Positions 1 through 11,753 of a DNA stretch of 64,000 bases are shown piece after piece. Both the position numbers and the translations under genes were made by a program. The notes under the pieces were generated by a model. That model saw only the letters and a list, made by a program, of their open reading frames with translations. It was not told the DNA's origin and did not search any database. Numbering within the stretch: position 1 is the stretch's first letter; the number at the start of each line of letters is the position of its first letter. This DNA is from Vespula vulgaris (lineage: Eukaryota; Arthropoda; Insecta; Hymenoptera; Vespidae): positions 2,384,570 to 2,448,569 of the forward strand of contig NC_066587.1 of the NCBI RefSeq assembly GCF_905475345.1, written 5' to 3'.

Positions 1-115
1 AATGATAAATAGCAATACGCGATCGTACATACGTGATATATTTCTTTTTCTTTCTTTGTTTAATCTTATACGAGTCAAACGGATCGATATCCTGAATGAG
101 AGAGTGAGTGAGAGG

Positions 116-152
<37 letters not shown>

Positions 153-837
153 TATGCAGAGATCTTACTACGTATTGTCTATAATAATACATTGTAAGTG
201 TGATATATAAAAAAAAAATCGAACAGATAAACCGTTAGAGCGTGTAAAGAATGATGTGACCTTTGTACGAAAAAATTCAATGTTTGTCTTATTATACATT
301 ACACCGAACTTTTTTTAATGGCCAAGATTTGTGTGAATGTGTTCTTTCTTTCTTTGTTTCTTTCTTTTCTTTTCTTTTCTCTACTTTTCTTCTCTTCTCT
401 GTTTTTTTTTTCATTTCTTATTTCTTTCTTTCTTTCAAAAAAAAAAATGAGATGTCTTGGCTTGGCTAGATCGTCGCCATTTTTCGTACTACGTTATTCA
501 GTTAAATATATTATGAAAAGAAGTTAGACCATTCAATCGGTTTCCTGTCTTATTGTTTCATTGATTTTTACGTATAAAAAACAAACAAATTTTTCGGACG
601 ACTTCGTTCTTCTCGTGTCGTTCTTCGAGCTTTTTTTTCTTTTTTTTTCTCTCTCGATAAGACGAGTCGATGATCCGAATTTCGATAAGGACGAATTTTT
701 GTCGATGAAATTCACATTTTTCTAATGCTTCGATGCTCGATACCAAGGATATATATATATTTGTATTTATATATATCATATATAAATATATATGTACTAC
801 GTTTTTCGGATTTACTACTCGTTCTTATCACTCCTTT

Positions 838-873
<36 letters not shown>

Positions 874-1469
874 TTACTATTATTATTATTATTTGTTTCA
901 TTTGTTTGTTAACTTATAACTTGTATGTTCGATGTTCGAAGAACGAAACGGATTTTATTTATTTTTTTTCACTTTTTCTTTTTTTCATTCTTCTTTTTTT
1001 TTTCTTTATCTTTTGATGAGACACTAGAGACGAAAAATACGTGTCCTCATCATCGTCACCGAAAATGATATATACGCGCGTGTGTGTGAGTATGTGGAAT
1101 GTTTGCGAAAGGGTGAAAGAGCTTTTTCACGCGAGTTTCCACCATTTTTAACTAATTAATAATTTTATCACGCTCGTTCCGTTCTTTTTTTTTCTTTTTT
1201 TCTTTTTTTTTCTTTTTTTTTTCTACGACTTCTGTATAGTTAACCGCAGACACAAGAAAGCGCAAACACGAGAAAAAACAATACGTCGAATAGCAATTGT
1301 AGTAGCGAATAATGAAATTTTCTAGTACATATACCATACCTCGAAAAAACGCGTAACACTGTACTCTTTATCGTATGTATGCAGCAAGCAAAGGCAAAAA
1401 TATATGTGTTGATGTGTAATCATTCCGAGTTCTCATTATTTCTTTCTAATGCTTTTTATTATTTTCTTT

Positions 1470-1501
<32 letters not shown>

Positions 1502-2148
1502 TTTTCTATGTCTGTCTACCTTGTCCATTATTTGCCGTTTTAACAAAAATACTAAATCACAATCATCATTTTACTTTATTCTGCAATATTGTCGGCGAAT
1601 AATTGTTGCAAATCATTTTTATTTTACTTCGTTTTTCGATATTATCAATAGTTACTGAAAATTATTTTCGTTTTAATGTATCTCTCGATATCGTCGGCAA
1701 TAATTTGTTACAAATTATTTTTATTTTACTATATTCTGTAATAATTACTGCAATAGTTACGTTTTTATTTCAAATTATTTTCCAATATTGTCAACAATCA
1801 TTGTTGCAAAAGATCATTTTTATTTCACTTTGTTTCGCAATATTTTCAACGATAAAAATAAAATTACGTTCCTTTTGAATATCGTGAATAATAATTCTAA
1901 CAAAATTGAGATTCTTAAACGTACAAATGTATGACGAAAAAAATGATAAATGAATTTGATAAAATTTTTATTGGACGATGTTTTTACATTGATATTAATC
2001 CGATTAGAATCGTTTTACGAGGTCTTACGTCACGAATTTTCATATTTCGGAATCAATTTCCCAACGCTTACGTCGTCGTAAGCTCGCGAGAATTTCTGGA
2101 CATTGAAAATCAATGCCAATGTTCAGCTGGGGTAGAAATTATTGAGAG

Positions 2149-2183
<35 letters not shown>

Positions 2184-2189
2184 AAAAGA
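1..2189. other. Upstream flank of the first gene, low complexity
   Basis: No coding exon is recognised here. The stretch holds a (GA)n tract near 101-152, long T/C-rich runs (340-440, 635-660, 960-1010, 1185-1225), a (TTA)n tract at 841-891, a CT tract near 1470-1502 and a degenerate tandem repeat at about 1575-1870. The last part (2000-2140) has ordinary complexity and a few CG-rich words, and probably contains the promoter and 5' UTR of the gene whose first recognised exon starts at 2190. Confidence 0.6.
1575..1870. repeat. Degenerate tandem repeat, about 50-bp period
   Basis: A phrase of the form CAATATTGTC..AATAATTGTTGCAAAT followed by TTTTTATTTTACTT recurs near 1583, 1687, 1781 and 1838, with weaker copies near 1637 and 1742. 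Copies differ by substitutions and small indels, so the array is old. It lies just upstream of the first gene. Confidence 0.55.
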
Positions 2190-2481
2190 ATGAGTAGAGG
2201 GGTGAAGAGAGAAGGGATGGTTACGGGACAAAGAACGCAGTACCGGCATATTGATCTGTCGTTCCCAGACGGTCTGAACCGTCTGCCACCGAACGAATCC
2301 GAATTTAAAGCGAGCGACGATGGTCACATGACTATGATAAAAATTCAACGGTAAATTTATTCCATAATTTTTCATCACCTATTTTTTTTTCTTTTAGATC
2401 ATACAACATTAATGAGTTCATACAAATTAAATATAATGCAGTAAGGAAAATCATCCTTGTCCTTCAATGAAGAAAAGAAAC

Positions 2482-2530
<49 letters not shown>

Positions 2531-3448
2531 TAAATAGATATGTGTGTGCATTATAACCAAATGCGCCATTATGTCGTATGACATTTCTTTTTCATTCACG
2601 TACTTATTAATATTTACTCAAAATGAAAAATAATGTAACGAGCTTTAAATATAGTAATTAATAGTAATTGAAGTGTTATAATTATTTCATAGAGAAAAAA
2701 GAAAAAAAAATATATATATATATAAAGTATATTCGAAATACGCGTGGCTCAATATTCTCATCGTTCGCGTTAATCAAAAAAGAAAAAAGAATTTATTGAA
2801 ATTAAAAATAATCCAATAAAGATTACATTGGATTATAAAAGTAATTAAAATTTTGTTCGTCTTTTCATAAAAGGATATACGATATAAGGATTTTTGAGGG
2901 AGGAAAAGAAACGCGCTCGCCATGTCGTCACGCGCCATTTTCTTTACGATTCGCTTTGTTAATTAAATCAAATGAAAAATTCATTGCGATTAAAAATATT
3001 GCAATGAAGATTAAATTTGATTAGAAAAATAATTGAAATAATGTTCATCGTGTCGTGAAAAAAATATATATATCTAGGTGGATGCTTTTTTAAGAAACGT
3101 GTCGCAATGTCAGTGTCTTTTTTCTTTCTTTTTTTTTTTTATTAATACTCATTAATGACGAATAAACGATAGAAAAAAAAAGTATTATTCTGCAATGCAA
3201 TTTTATTCGATTGTACAATTTGAACATGGCACATGACTCGAGGTAAAGGATCCTTCAGCTTTAAGGGTCAACATACGCGATCGTTACCGCTTAAGGAGTA
3301 TCGTCACACGACAGTTCGAACTAAGTATTTCGTCATCGTTCTTCTATATCACAACTTCGTATCGGACTTGTCACGCGATATATTTATTTCATTTTTTAAT
3401 TAATATTTTTATATAAGGGCATCTCCTTAAATAGAACAAACTATTTTT

Positions 3449-3504
<56 letters not shown>

Positions 3505-5712
3505 TATACATTTTTTTCTCCTTCTATCTCTCTATCTCTCTCCATCTCTCTCTGTTCGCTCGCAATAATTCAATAAAATATTTATATGTTAATGTGTACG
3601 TGCAGTTGATAAAAAATGAATAGTTAAATATTTTTAAAATATCGTAAATCTCGTGACGTAAGTCGAAGACTGAATTTTACTTGACTTTTACGACTACATT
3701 AATATTAACCAATCAGAATCCAATAAAGTTTTATGCTACGATTTTGTACATTTTGAAATCTCAATTTTATACATTATATATAAATACATAAATATATATA
3801 CATATATTTCGATGCACATTCGCCATGTTCCATCGTCTTTAAAGCATGCCGTGCATGTGCGTACCTTCGACGTACTGTTATTGATCATGGCGCATTAAAG
3901 CCGGGAGACCTCTTGGAGATACGTGGAGATCAATGACGTCTGCTTTAATGACATCATTCTTTACTCGAAAAAACAAAACTTGCAAAATTTATTTCGATAT
4001 TTTACAATTAATTTTTTCCTTCGATTTTAATAATCGAAAGAAAGAAAGAAAAGGAAAGAAAAGAATAGAGAAGAAAAAAGAAGAAAAGAAAGAAAAACAA
4101 TATAATTTATGTAATTCAAATTGAAAATAATATTAAAAGTTAATTTTATTTCGAGGAAAGTATCAAAATAATTGATAAATTTTTTCGGCAGCCATTTTTA
4201 TCGAATGGGATGAATTTGAAATCTGTTTCGTCGAAAAAAAAGATATATATATATATACACAAACATATATTTCTTTTTCTTATTGATTCATAAAATTTTT
4301 CTTATCGTTTACGTGCACTAGGAATATTCGTACTAAACAGGTCGTTCCCTTTAAGGGTCGATAACAGAGTGTATAGAAATCTTACGGTGCGGAACCAGAT
4401 GTGCAGAACGTTTCGCGACGTCGCAGAACATGCTGGATCGTTCCGCGACGCGGAACGTTCCGTTTCCGTTCGAAAGACCGCAAGAACATTAAATTACTGT
4501 CTTGTTATCGTCGCCGATATAATGTTAGTAATTTTATGTATTTCAATCATAATAATTATTAAACGTATTATTATAACCCATGTGATCGTAGATGTTTCTT
4601 TCTTATTAAACGAGTTTATGAAATATTTCAGAGTTCCTTTCTTTTTAATTCGATTAAGAAATGTTTAAGAATATTTTGTAAATAAGAATTTTTATTAAAA
4701 ATATTTCTCTTATTACATACAATATTAACAACTGTCATATAAGTCGATATTATACGTTCTTTTTATATATAAATATAAACTTTAAATAAATCTTACTATA
4801 AATTTGTTTTATATACAAATGATACATTTTTTATGCGAATATAAGTTTTATATACATTTTATTACTTACTTTTACTATTTTTACTATGTCAATGATAGAA
4901 AGAATATGTAAATATAAATTAATGAATATGTAAATATAAATTACACACACACAGACACACACGCGTATATGCTACTGTAATTGTACAATTTATTTGATAT
5001 ATCAATGATATATTTTTCAGGAGACCACAATACGAGATAGATGAACCAAAGAAAAAAATAAGACAACGAAAATCGGATAACGAATGTTATTGCAAAAAAC
5101 AGGAAAATACCAAAGAATCTCAATATTTTTATCCCAGCACAACGAGTCTTATCGATCATAGCTCTGTACATTCTTCACAATCTCGAAGAATCTCAGAAGA
5201 AGTTGAAAATTCAAGGGAAAAAACAATTGATCGAAGATCTACAACTATTGATTTTGATATCGAATTGGTATAAAAAATTATTTTTTTTTTTTTTTTCATT
5301 TATATTATTCTTACGATATTTGTTTCTATTTCTTTCCGTATTTCTTACAAAAAGTTCATTCATTTTTTATTACAATTTAAAGCTGAGAATTTTTTTATTA
5401 TTATTATTATTATCATTTTTTTTTCGTCTTCCATTATTAATATTTTTTATTATTATCATATTAAGTCGGACAAGCAAATATCCAAGACGAATGACCTCGA
5501 GAGCCCATTGTTTACTCCTGATACACAAAGTGCAATCGAGAATGCAGAAAAAATACTCGAAGAAGTACAACATAAAATAACAGAAGCTACTTGGCTATAT
5601 TCTAAAACTGAAACTAAACGCAGAGTTAAAAAGAAGGAAAGGTTGGTTGAATTTTAACAAGTTTATTCTTTTTTTCATTCATGTTATTGTTATAATAAGA
5701 TTATTATTATCT

Positions 5713-5752
<40 letters not shown>

Positions 5753-8700
5753 TTATTTTTTTTATACACAATAATAATAGTATTTAAATAAATATTACTA
5801 ATAATAATAATTATATGTATAATATAATATATATTTATATAAATACATTATTATTAACGTTATTATATAATGATTATTATCTTATCTAAAGTATAAATAT
5901 TTTATTATCTAAGTACTATATTTTTTTAACCGATTTTCTCGATCTATAATTTAATTTTTTTAAAAATTCGTTTAAGGTATACCGATTATCTGGAACCACC
6001 TTTAGAAGATGAAAAAGAAGAAGTACTATACATACGCGAACTTGTGTCCTCAAAACTGAAAGAAATCGATCATGGAGAGACCGAAAGCAACTCGGAAAGA
6101 GACGAGATTTTGACAAAGAAAATTACGGAAAAACGTGACAAAAGAATTGCACGATTGTTGGAACCAAAATTTCGAATTGCGAAAAGATGTTCCAGCGATA
6201 TTCTTTATCGACAAAGAAATCGCTATTGTTGCGTACCTTACGAACAAGTCGAGCTTCATAATTCAAAAAGTACGATCTCGAAAAAAGATGAAACAACGAA
6301 AGATGATAGAGTCGATGATAATAAACGTAAGATAAAAACTTTAACGATTCAAAATGGTCCACCATTAAATATCAAAAGAGAATTGACGAAACAAAATTTG
6401 GGCTACGTGAACATATCACCCGACGCATCTTTCGTTCATAATAATTCTAACGTTAATATTTACGAATTCCGTCATGAATCTTGTATAAATAATAAATCAT
6501 TGAAAAATAATAATACGAATGAATCAAGAATGAAAGAAACGATCGATGAGATCGATGAAAGTTCAAAGAATCGATCGATTAATAAAAAGTTTAGAATAAG
6601 AAAAAAACAAGACGAAATTGAGAAAGATATAACACGATATAAATCTATTTCGAAGGACGAAGATGATTCTTATTCTAAAGATTTGATAGACGAAAGGAGG
6701 AATGATCTATCGTCCGAACGTGAAATAAATAATGGACGGGAAGAGAATAAAGATCGAGAGAACGTTTCGAAACATCTGCCAAGGACAGGTGTCGACTGTT
6801 TTCTTTCGAATGGCGAACCAAACTCTTCTTCTTCTTATTCGGATCGTATTAAACGTATACCCTTAAATAACCGAGAAATTGTTATTAAAAGCGTTAATCC
6901 TTATGCCGATACAGTTACGTCAAAAAGATTTATAAAGGAATTTGAGAAAAAGTATACGAGTAAATCTCACGATGATGATGGTAATGACGAGCGTGATGAT
7001 CACGATGACGGGGACGATGAAAATGTTAGTAATTATAGAGAAAGGATCGGTAGAAATCCGAGTGAAACTTCTTTAGATAATATCAAAGAAATCGAGGAAG
7101 ATAATATTAAGATATTAAAAAAAAATAAAAGGACGGAGCATGAGAAAACTTTTAAAATGATTCATAAACATGATTTACAAAGGCACCAAGAGAAAAAATT
7201 ATATAACAAGATCGACGAACGTTTTGAAAAAATTTTTCAAAAATACAGTTTAAAAAATAATTCATCGTATAAATCAAAAGATGAGAGAAGAAATATTTCA
7301 GATGACAGTACGCAAGATTCAGATAATAGTAATTTTAATGAGATCGAATTAAATCCACCCTCGATCGAAGATTTCAATGATATATTCTTTCTCTACGATA
7401 AAATGATCGAAAGTATTTCTAAGGGTGAAAAGAAATTAGAAGAAATGTTAGAAGAATTTCAATTGAAATTATCTACTCAATCGCATAATACTAAGTTACC
7501 TAATAATACTGATGTTACACGTTGTAACTTAATAGCCCTTAAAAGTGATGATACGAAATTAATGAAATTAAATCCTTCGGAACTTGTATATAAACATAAA
7601 GAAAGTGATGAATCAACGTTATCCTTATCAAACGAAGCAATAATCGTTATACCTAAAGAAGATAAATTACAAACTAATCCGTGTATCACAAAAGATTATT
7701 CGTCATTTACTAATAAATTATGTAATTTAAGAGAGGAAACTTCGAAGATTCTTACGTATTCATTGGAACAAAAACAAAATGATAAATCGATTGATAAAAT
7801 TATTACATTAGATAAGTTTAATTTGTCTTCTATCGAATTAAACGTAGAAAATATTCCTGACGTAGAAAATAAAACGTTAGATATTTTTTCTAATAATGGA
7901 AAAGTTATGGCTTGTGTTCCTCTTTCAACAAATTATCGTTCTAATAATATTGACGTCCTCGAAGATTTGCAAAAGAATGACGAATCCAATCAAACATCAT
8001 TTGATAATGAGGCATTACTTCTTCCTAGAACTTCAAAATGTTTATTGGAACGTCAAGATCAATTTGTCGATCATCTATCTTTGGAGAAAAAAATCAATTT
8101 TGAACGTTCGATAGTTAATAGATTATCGAATGTAGAATATAATCCTTTGATGTTACAAGAATTAATCAAGCATTTGCAAATGCTTTCGAATGCGTACAAT
8201 CATGATATTCCTACTATTTTACAAAAATTGTTTACTGATACCATGAACCGAGAATCCGATTTAATCTTAGACTTTTTATCTATACAAAAACATGATTACG
8301 AAAATGAAAAAAGTTGTTCGTTGAAAGCGGTTGTGCAAGAGAGCGAATGCAAAGTGCAGGACGACGTTATCTCTAATACAAGTTCTCTCAACGATACTGC
8401 ATACAATCCTATGCAATATAATCAAAAATCTATTGAAATTTATCCATTAAATACCATGGAGCTCAAAGATAGCAAAAGTTCGATCGATGAATTAAAACAA
8501 AATGAAGTATTAGAAAAAAGTACTCAGTACGATATTTCACACGAACAAGACATTCTCGAATGTGAAGATCAAATTGTTAAAGATATTTATTTTGATAAAA
8601 AAATTGAAGAACAAGTATCCGATAAAAAATCTGAAGTAGAAGAATATCCTTCAGAACAGAAACGAGAAAATTATTCAAACAGTACAAAATTAGATTTTAC

Positions 8701-9558
8701 TATAAATGATAATACCGATAAAAATGATAAGAGCTCTGATATAAATATGATAGCTTTCAATCCGCACTTGCCTACAAAAGTAATTGATAAGTTATCAGAG
8801 GGTGAAGATTTCAGGTATGGAAAATATTAATATCGTTAGTCCTTAAAAATTATTTCTTAATAACGAATTTTGTTATATTATTTTTATAGTAATACGTCCG
8901 ATGCAAATATTGAAAATATACCTGTTACACATATTACTACGGTAAGATAATGCAATATAAGAATTTTTTTTCATATGTTCATTTTACATTGAAAAATATA
9001 TGAAAAGAATGATTTATTGTAGACTTCATCGGAAACGTCTCATTCTGAAGGAGAATTATACTTGCCAAATTCATGTTCATATTCTCTTGGAGAAGTTAGA
9101 GTTATGAAAAATTCAGCAGCCATATGTAATCGTGCCCTTGTTAGTAATAGTACATTGACTTATTTATGCGATACTACGAGTGTAAGTAAATTATGATTTT
9201 TATATTTAATACCCTCTAATATTATTATTTCCAATATCATTAAAAAGAATTAGCTTATATTTTTTTCATGTTTCAGTTATTACATTACAGCTCAGGCGAA
9301 GTAAGTATAGATAGCACTGATATTCTTTAAAATAAAAATAATTTAATCGTATATATATGTTATGTAAAAATAATATGTCTAAATCAAAGTTCGCTACATG
9401 TGATCAATTTTTGTATATTTTATTCATAAAAAATATATGTACATACATGTAAATAAACAATTCTTAACTGGTATATTATTATCATGATATAGCAAATATT
9501 ACTATAGATATTTGGAGATTATTATCACCTGAAGAAACGTCCACCTGATAATAAGTAA
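2190..9558 (+). CDS. Uncharacterised hydrophilic, acidic/lysine-rich protein, 8 exons
   Basis: I do not recognise this protein. Phase-consistent exons are 2190-2350, 5021-5267, 5466-5641, 5977-8814, 8890-8941, 9023-9181, 9277-9300 and 9508-9558, giving about 1,235 residues. Every border is GT/AG and the summed length is a multiple of three. The first exon reads as ordinary coding sequence after its ATG (a second in-frame ATG is at 2217), although it starts inside a GA tract. Exon 4 encodes about 945 residues: no membrane segment, very rich in Lys, Glu, Asp, Asn and Ser, with an Asp-rich patch near residue 527. A more ordered, Leu-rich stretch (NPLMLQELIKHLQML) lies near residues 920-960. The C-terminus carries three short motifs, SEGEL, SLGEV and SSGE, and Ser-x-Gly-Glu repeats of this kind occur in some centrosomal proteins. 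That resemblance is too weak to name it. Reading through the exon-7 donor gives an alternative end at 9328-9330. Additional small exons inside the 2.7-kb first intron are possible. Confidence 0.75.
2351..5020 (+). other. Long first intron of the uncharacterised gene
   Basis: This intron of about 2.7 kb joins a phase-2 donor (CG|GTAAAT) to a TTTTTCAG acceptor, and the two sides together make an Arg codon. It contains (TA)n at 2490-2526, (TA)n(CA)n at 3455-3503, a diverged duplication at about 2755-3110, and two islands of ordinary complexity: 3225-3360 and 4335-4500. The second island contains a perfect palindrome at 4439-4457. The four letters CCAT recur in CGCCAT words at 2562, 2918, 2935 and 3821. 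Confidence 0.6.
2755..3110. repeat. Diverged tandem duplication, about 200-bp unit
   Basis: Two successive blocks share the same succession of words. The first, from about 2765, reads GTTAATCAAA, then GAAATTAAAAATAATCCAATAAAGATTAC, GGATTA, AAGTAATTAAAATTTTGTTCGTC. The second, from about 2958, reads GTTAATTAAATCAAATG, GCGATTAAAAATATTGCAATGAAGATTAA, TTGATTAG, AATAATTGAAATAATGTTCATCG. Both continue into A-rich DNA and a GAAACG word. Many substitutions separate them, so the duplication is old. Confidence 0.5.
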
Positions 9559-10220
9559 AAAGGAACATACGAATGACCACGTAAATTTCTAAGCTCTGTT
9601 AATTACAATATGAAATGGAAAAGTAAAAAGAGAACTTTATATACGATATATATATAGTGGACATTATATACATATATAGCACTATGTACATCTTTGATTT
9701 GTTCAAATTTATTGTTATCACATCAAGAAAAAAAAAGGAATAAAAAAATAAAAAATTATTCTGTCACAAAAAATGCAAAATTGCTTATATATGTACAAAT
9801 AGTAAAAACTTTCTATTCAAGATTTTTATAATCACAGTATTCAGTCGGTAATTTTGTTTAGAAAAAATTTTATATGTATGTGATAATCGGACAATTTAAT
9901 TCTAATAAAAAAAAAAAAAAAAAAAAAAAAGAAGAAGAAGAGAGAAATATACTCTGACATCTTTATGCATCTATTTCTACTAAAATAAGACATTACGATT
10001 ATATTGTCTTCAAAATATTAAACTTACCATTACCGTATTACAATGAATAATAATAATATAGCTTTGATCAATATAAATATCTTTGTACTTGAGATAAAAA
10101 ATTAATCATATTAAATAAGCTATAATTTATTTTTAACGCTATTTATATTTTTAATTTTATAAATATAAAAACGCGATGTTTAAACATACAAGCAAATGAG
10201 TGTACTTATATATTCTCTAT
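9559..10220. other. Convergent intergenic region and 3' UTRs
   Basis: The uncharacterised plus-strand gene and the minus-strand ITPK1 gene end facing each other here. Plus-strand AATAAA hexamers occur at about 9739-9744. A minus-strand AATAAA (plus TTTATT at 10126-10131) lies about 90 bases past the ITPK1 stop. An A-run of about 24 bases, followed by GAAGAAGAAGAG, starts at about 9907. No further coding sequence is seen. Confidence 0.6.
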
Positions 10221-11753
10221 TTACTTGGTAGAACATTTTTTTTTCTCGTCACTTTCGAAACCAGAATCTAAATCATCGCTGTGAGACTTTTTTAAAGTAC
10301 AACTTTTAGAATTTTGTCTAAGAACTTTACGTTCTGTTAAAAGTTGTTTAATACTGTCTATTAAATGCTGAAAAAAATTTGGATATCCGTCATAACCAGG
10401 AAAAACGTTGACGTCTATAACAGCATATTTCTTAGTATCATTTTCTATCACGATATCAATGCCAACTAAATGAAGCCCAAATATTTTGGTAATTCCTTTG
10501 ACGATTTTTTCGAGTATTTCAATATTCGGTTTGACCACTGTAGGTATATGTTCCTCCGACAGTATAGACCATTTTGATTTAGAATCAGGTTTGGATATAT
10601 CATGAGTATTAAAAAACAATGTGCTTAATGATGCACAATCATCCGAATAAAAGTTCCTCAAGCTTGGACGTTCAACAACATGAAAATTTTTTCCAACTAC
10701 AAATAGTTTGTATAAAATGGCATTATGATTGACAAAGTCTTGAGCAACACATGGAGGTTGGCAGTCTTTTAAATCTTTTGAGTTGAAAATAACCATCATC
10801 TGGCAAAAAAATATAGATTTCTTGTATATAAATATATGAATAATTATAACGGTTATGTACGTAATAATTACCTTGTGTGCATCACTTGATCCATGAGCAA
10901 GAAGCGATTTACAAACAAAAGGAAACTTAACTCCGCTCTGTTTTAAAATGCGCATATTTTCAAGAACATTTGTACTCTTCAATTCTACAAAATTTGGAAT
11001 AAATACGTCTGCAAGAAAAAATATATCATAAGTAAAAACACCGAGCAAGATTAAATGTCTGATTTATATAAATAATTTTGCTGAGAGATCTGATATCATA
11101 TTTACCATTAAAGTGTATGCTTTCTTGGATAATTTTATAATATTTGTATCGATTATGCAATTTCTTAACATTCTCCAAGGGATCTATAACTATTAATTCA
11201 GGATGTTTATCGATATATTCTTGCAGTTTCGACGTAACGTTTATAGCCTTAAAAGTAAAGAGATAATTATGATAGGGTATCGAAGAGAAATAAAATAATT
11301 AATTTTATCTTACATTTCCATTTCCACCTTCAGCATGTGCTAATAGATCCACCAGTTTATGTAGAAATACATGAAGTGGTCCCTGTGATTCTAAACTTGA
11401 GTAAATATCTACCTAAAAAGAATAAAAATATATGGAAATAGAATATTAACAGAAATTTCTCTTTAGAACAAATCTGCATATAAGACGTATATAATATATA
11501 ACGAAAAAAAAAACGTGACAACTATAAAACCATAACCTCTAATATAATAAATATTCTAATTAATTTTTATTTCGAATTAATTATTTCGATAAAAATACAT
11601 AAAACTTACTAATTTTAATGAAAATCCTTCTGTTCTACATACTTTCTCAAAATCGTCGAAGTTTAATTTTTGTCGTTTTTTTTCACGTACCCAATAGCCG
11701 ATAACATATTTATCGCACATTTTTTTTGTCTCCTGTCTCGTATTCTGTAACAT
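10221..11753 (-). CDS. ITPK1: Inositol-tetrakisphosphate 1-kinase (ITPK1)
   Basis: The kinase phosphorylates inositol phosphates in the cytosol, in the pathway leading to inositol pentakis- and hexakisphosphate. Exons in transcript order are 11753-11610, 11412-11314, 11247-11106, 11008-10872 and 10799-10221, giving 366 residues with all phases matching. The N-terminus YVIGYWVREKKRQKLNF matches the family's inositol-binding domain. The middle (FPFVCKSLLAHGSSDAHK) and CQPPCVAQDFVNHNAILYK are ATP-grasp signatures. DVNVFPGYDG at residues 303-312 holds the conserved Asp and Asn that bind metal and nucleotide. Met12 is the residue that lines up with the usual family start, so the true start may be 11720 instead of 11753. 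A Ser/Lys-rich tail of about 40 residues after the kinase core is not conserved. It converges with the gene to its left and points away from NAA30's 3' end. Confidence 0.95.

Noticed and set aside
5203..5580. Plus-strand frame of 125 codons overlapping exons 2 and 3 of the first gene
   Set aside because: It runs through the intron in a different frame; the exon frames on both sides join properly by splicing.
8990..9330. Naming the first gene as a CEP350-type centrosomal protein
   Set aside because: Only short SEGE/SLGE motifs are suggestive; no domain such as CAP-Gly is present.
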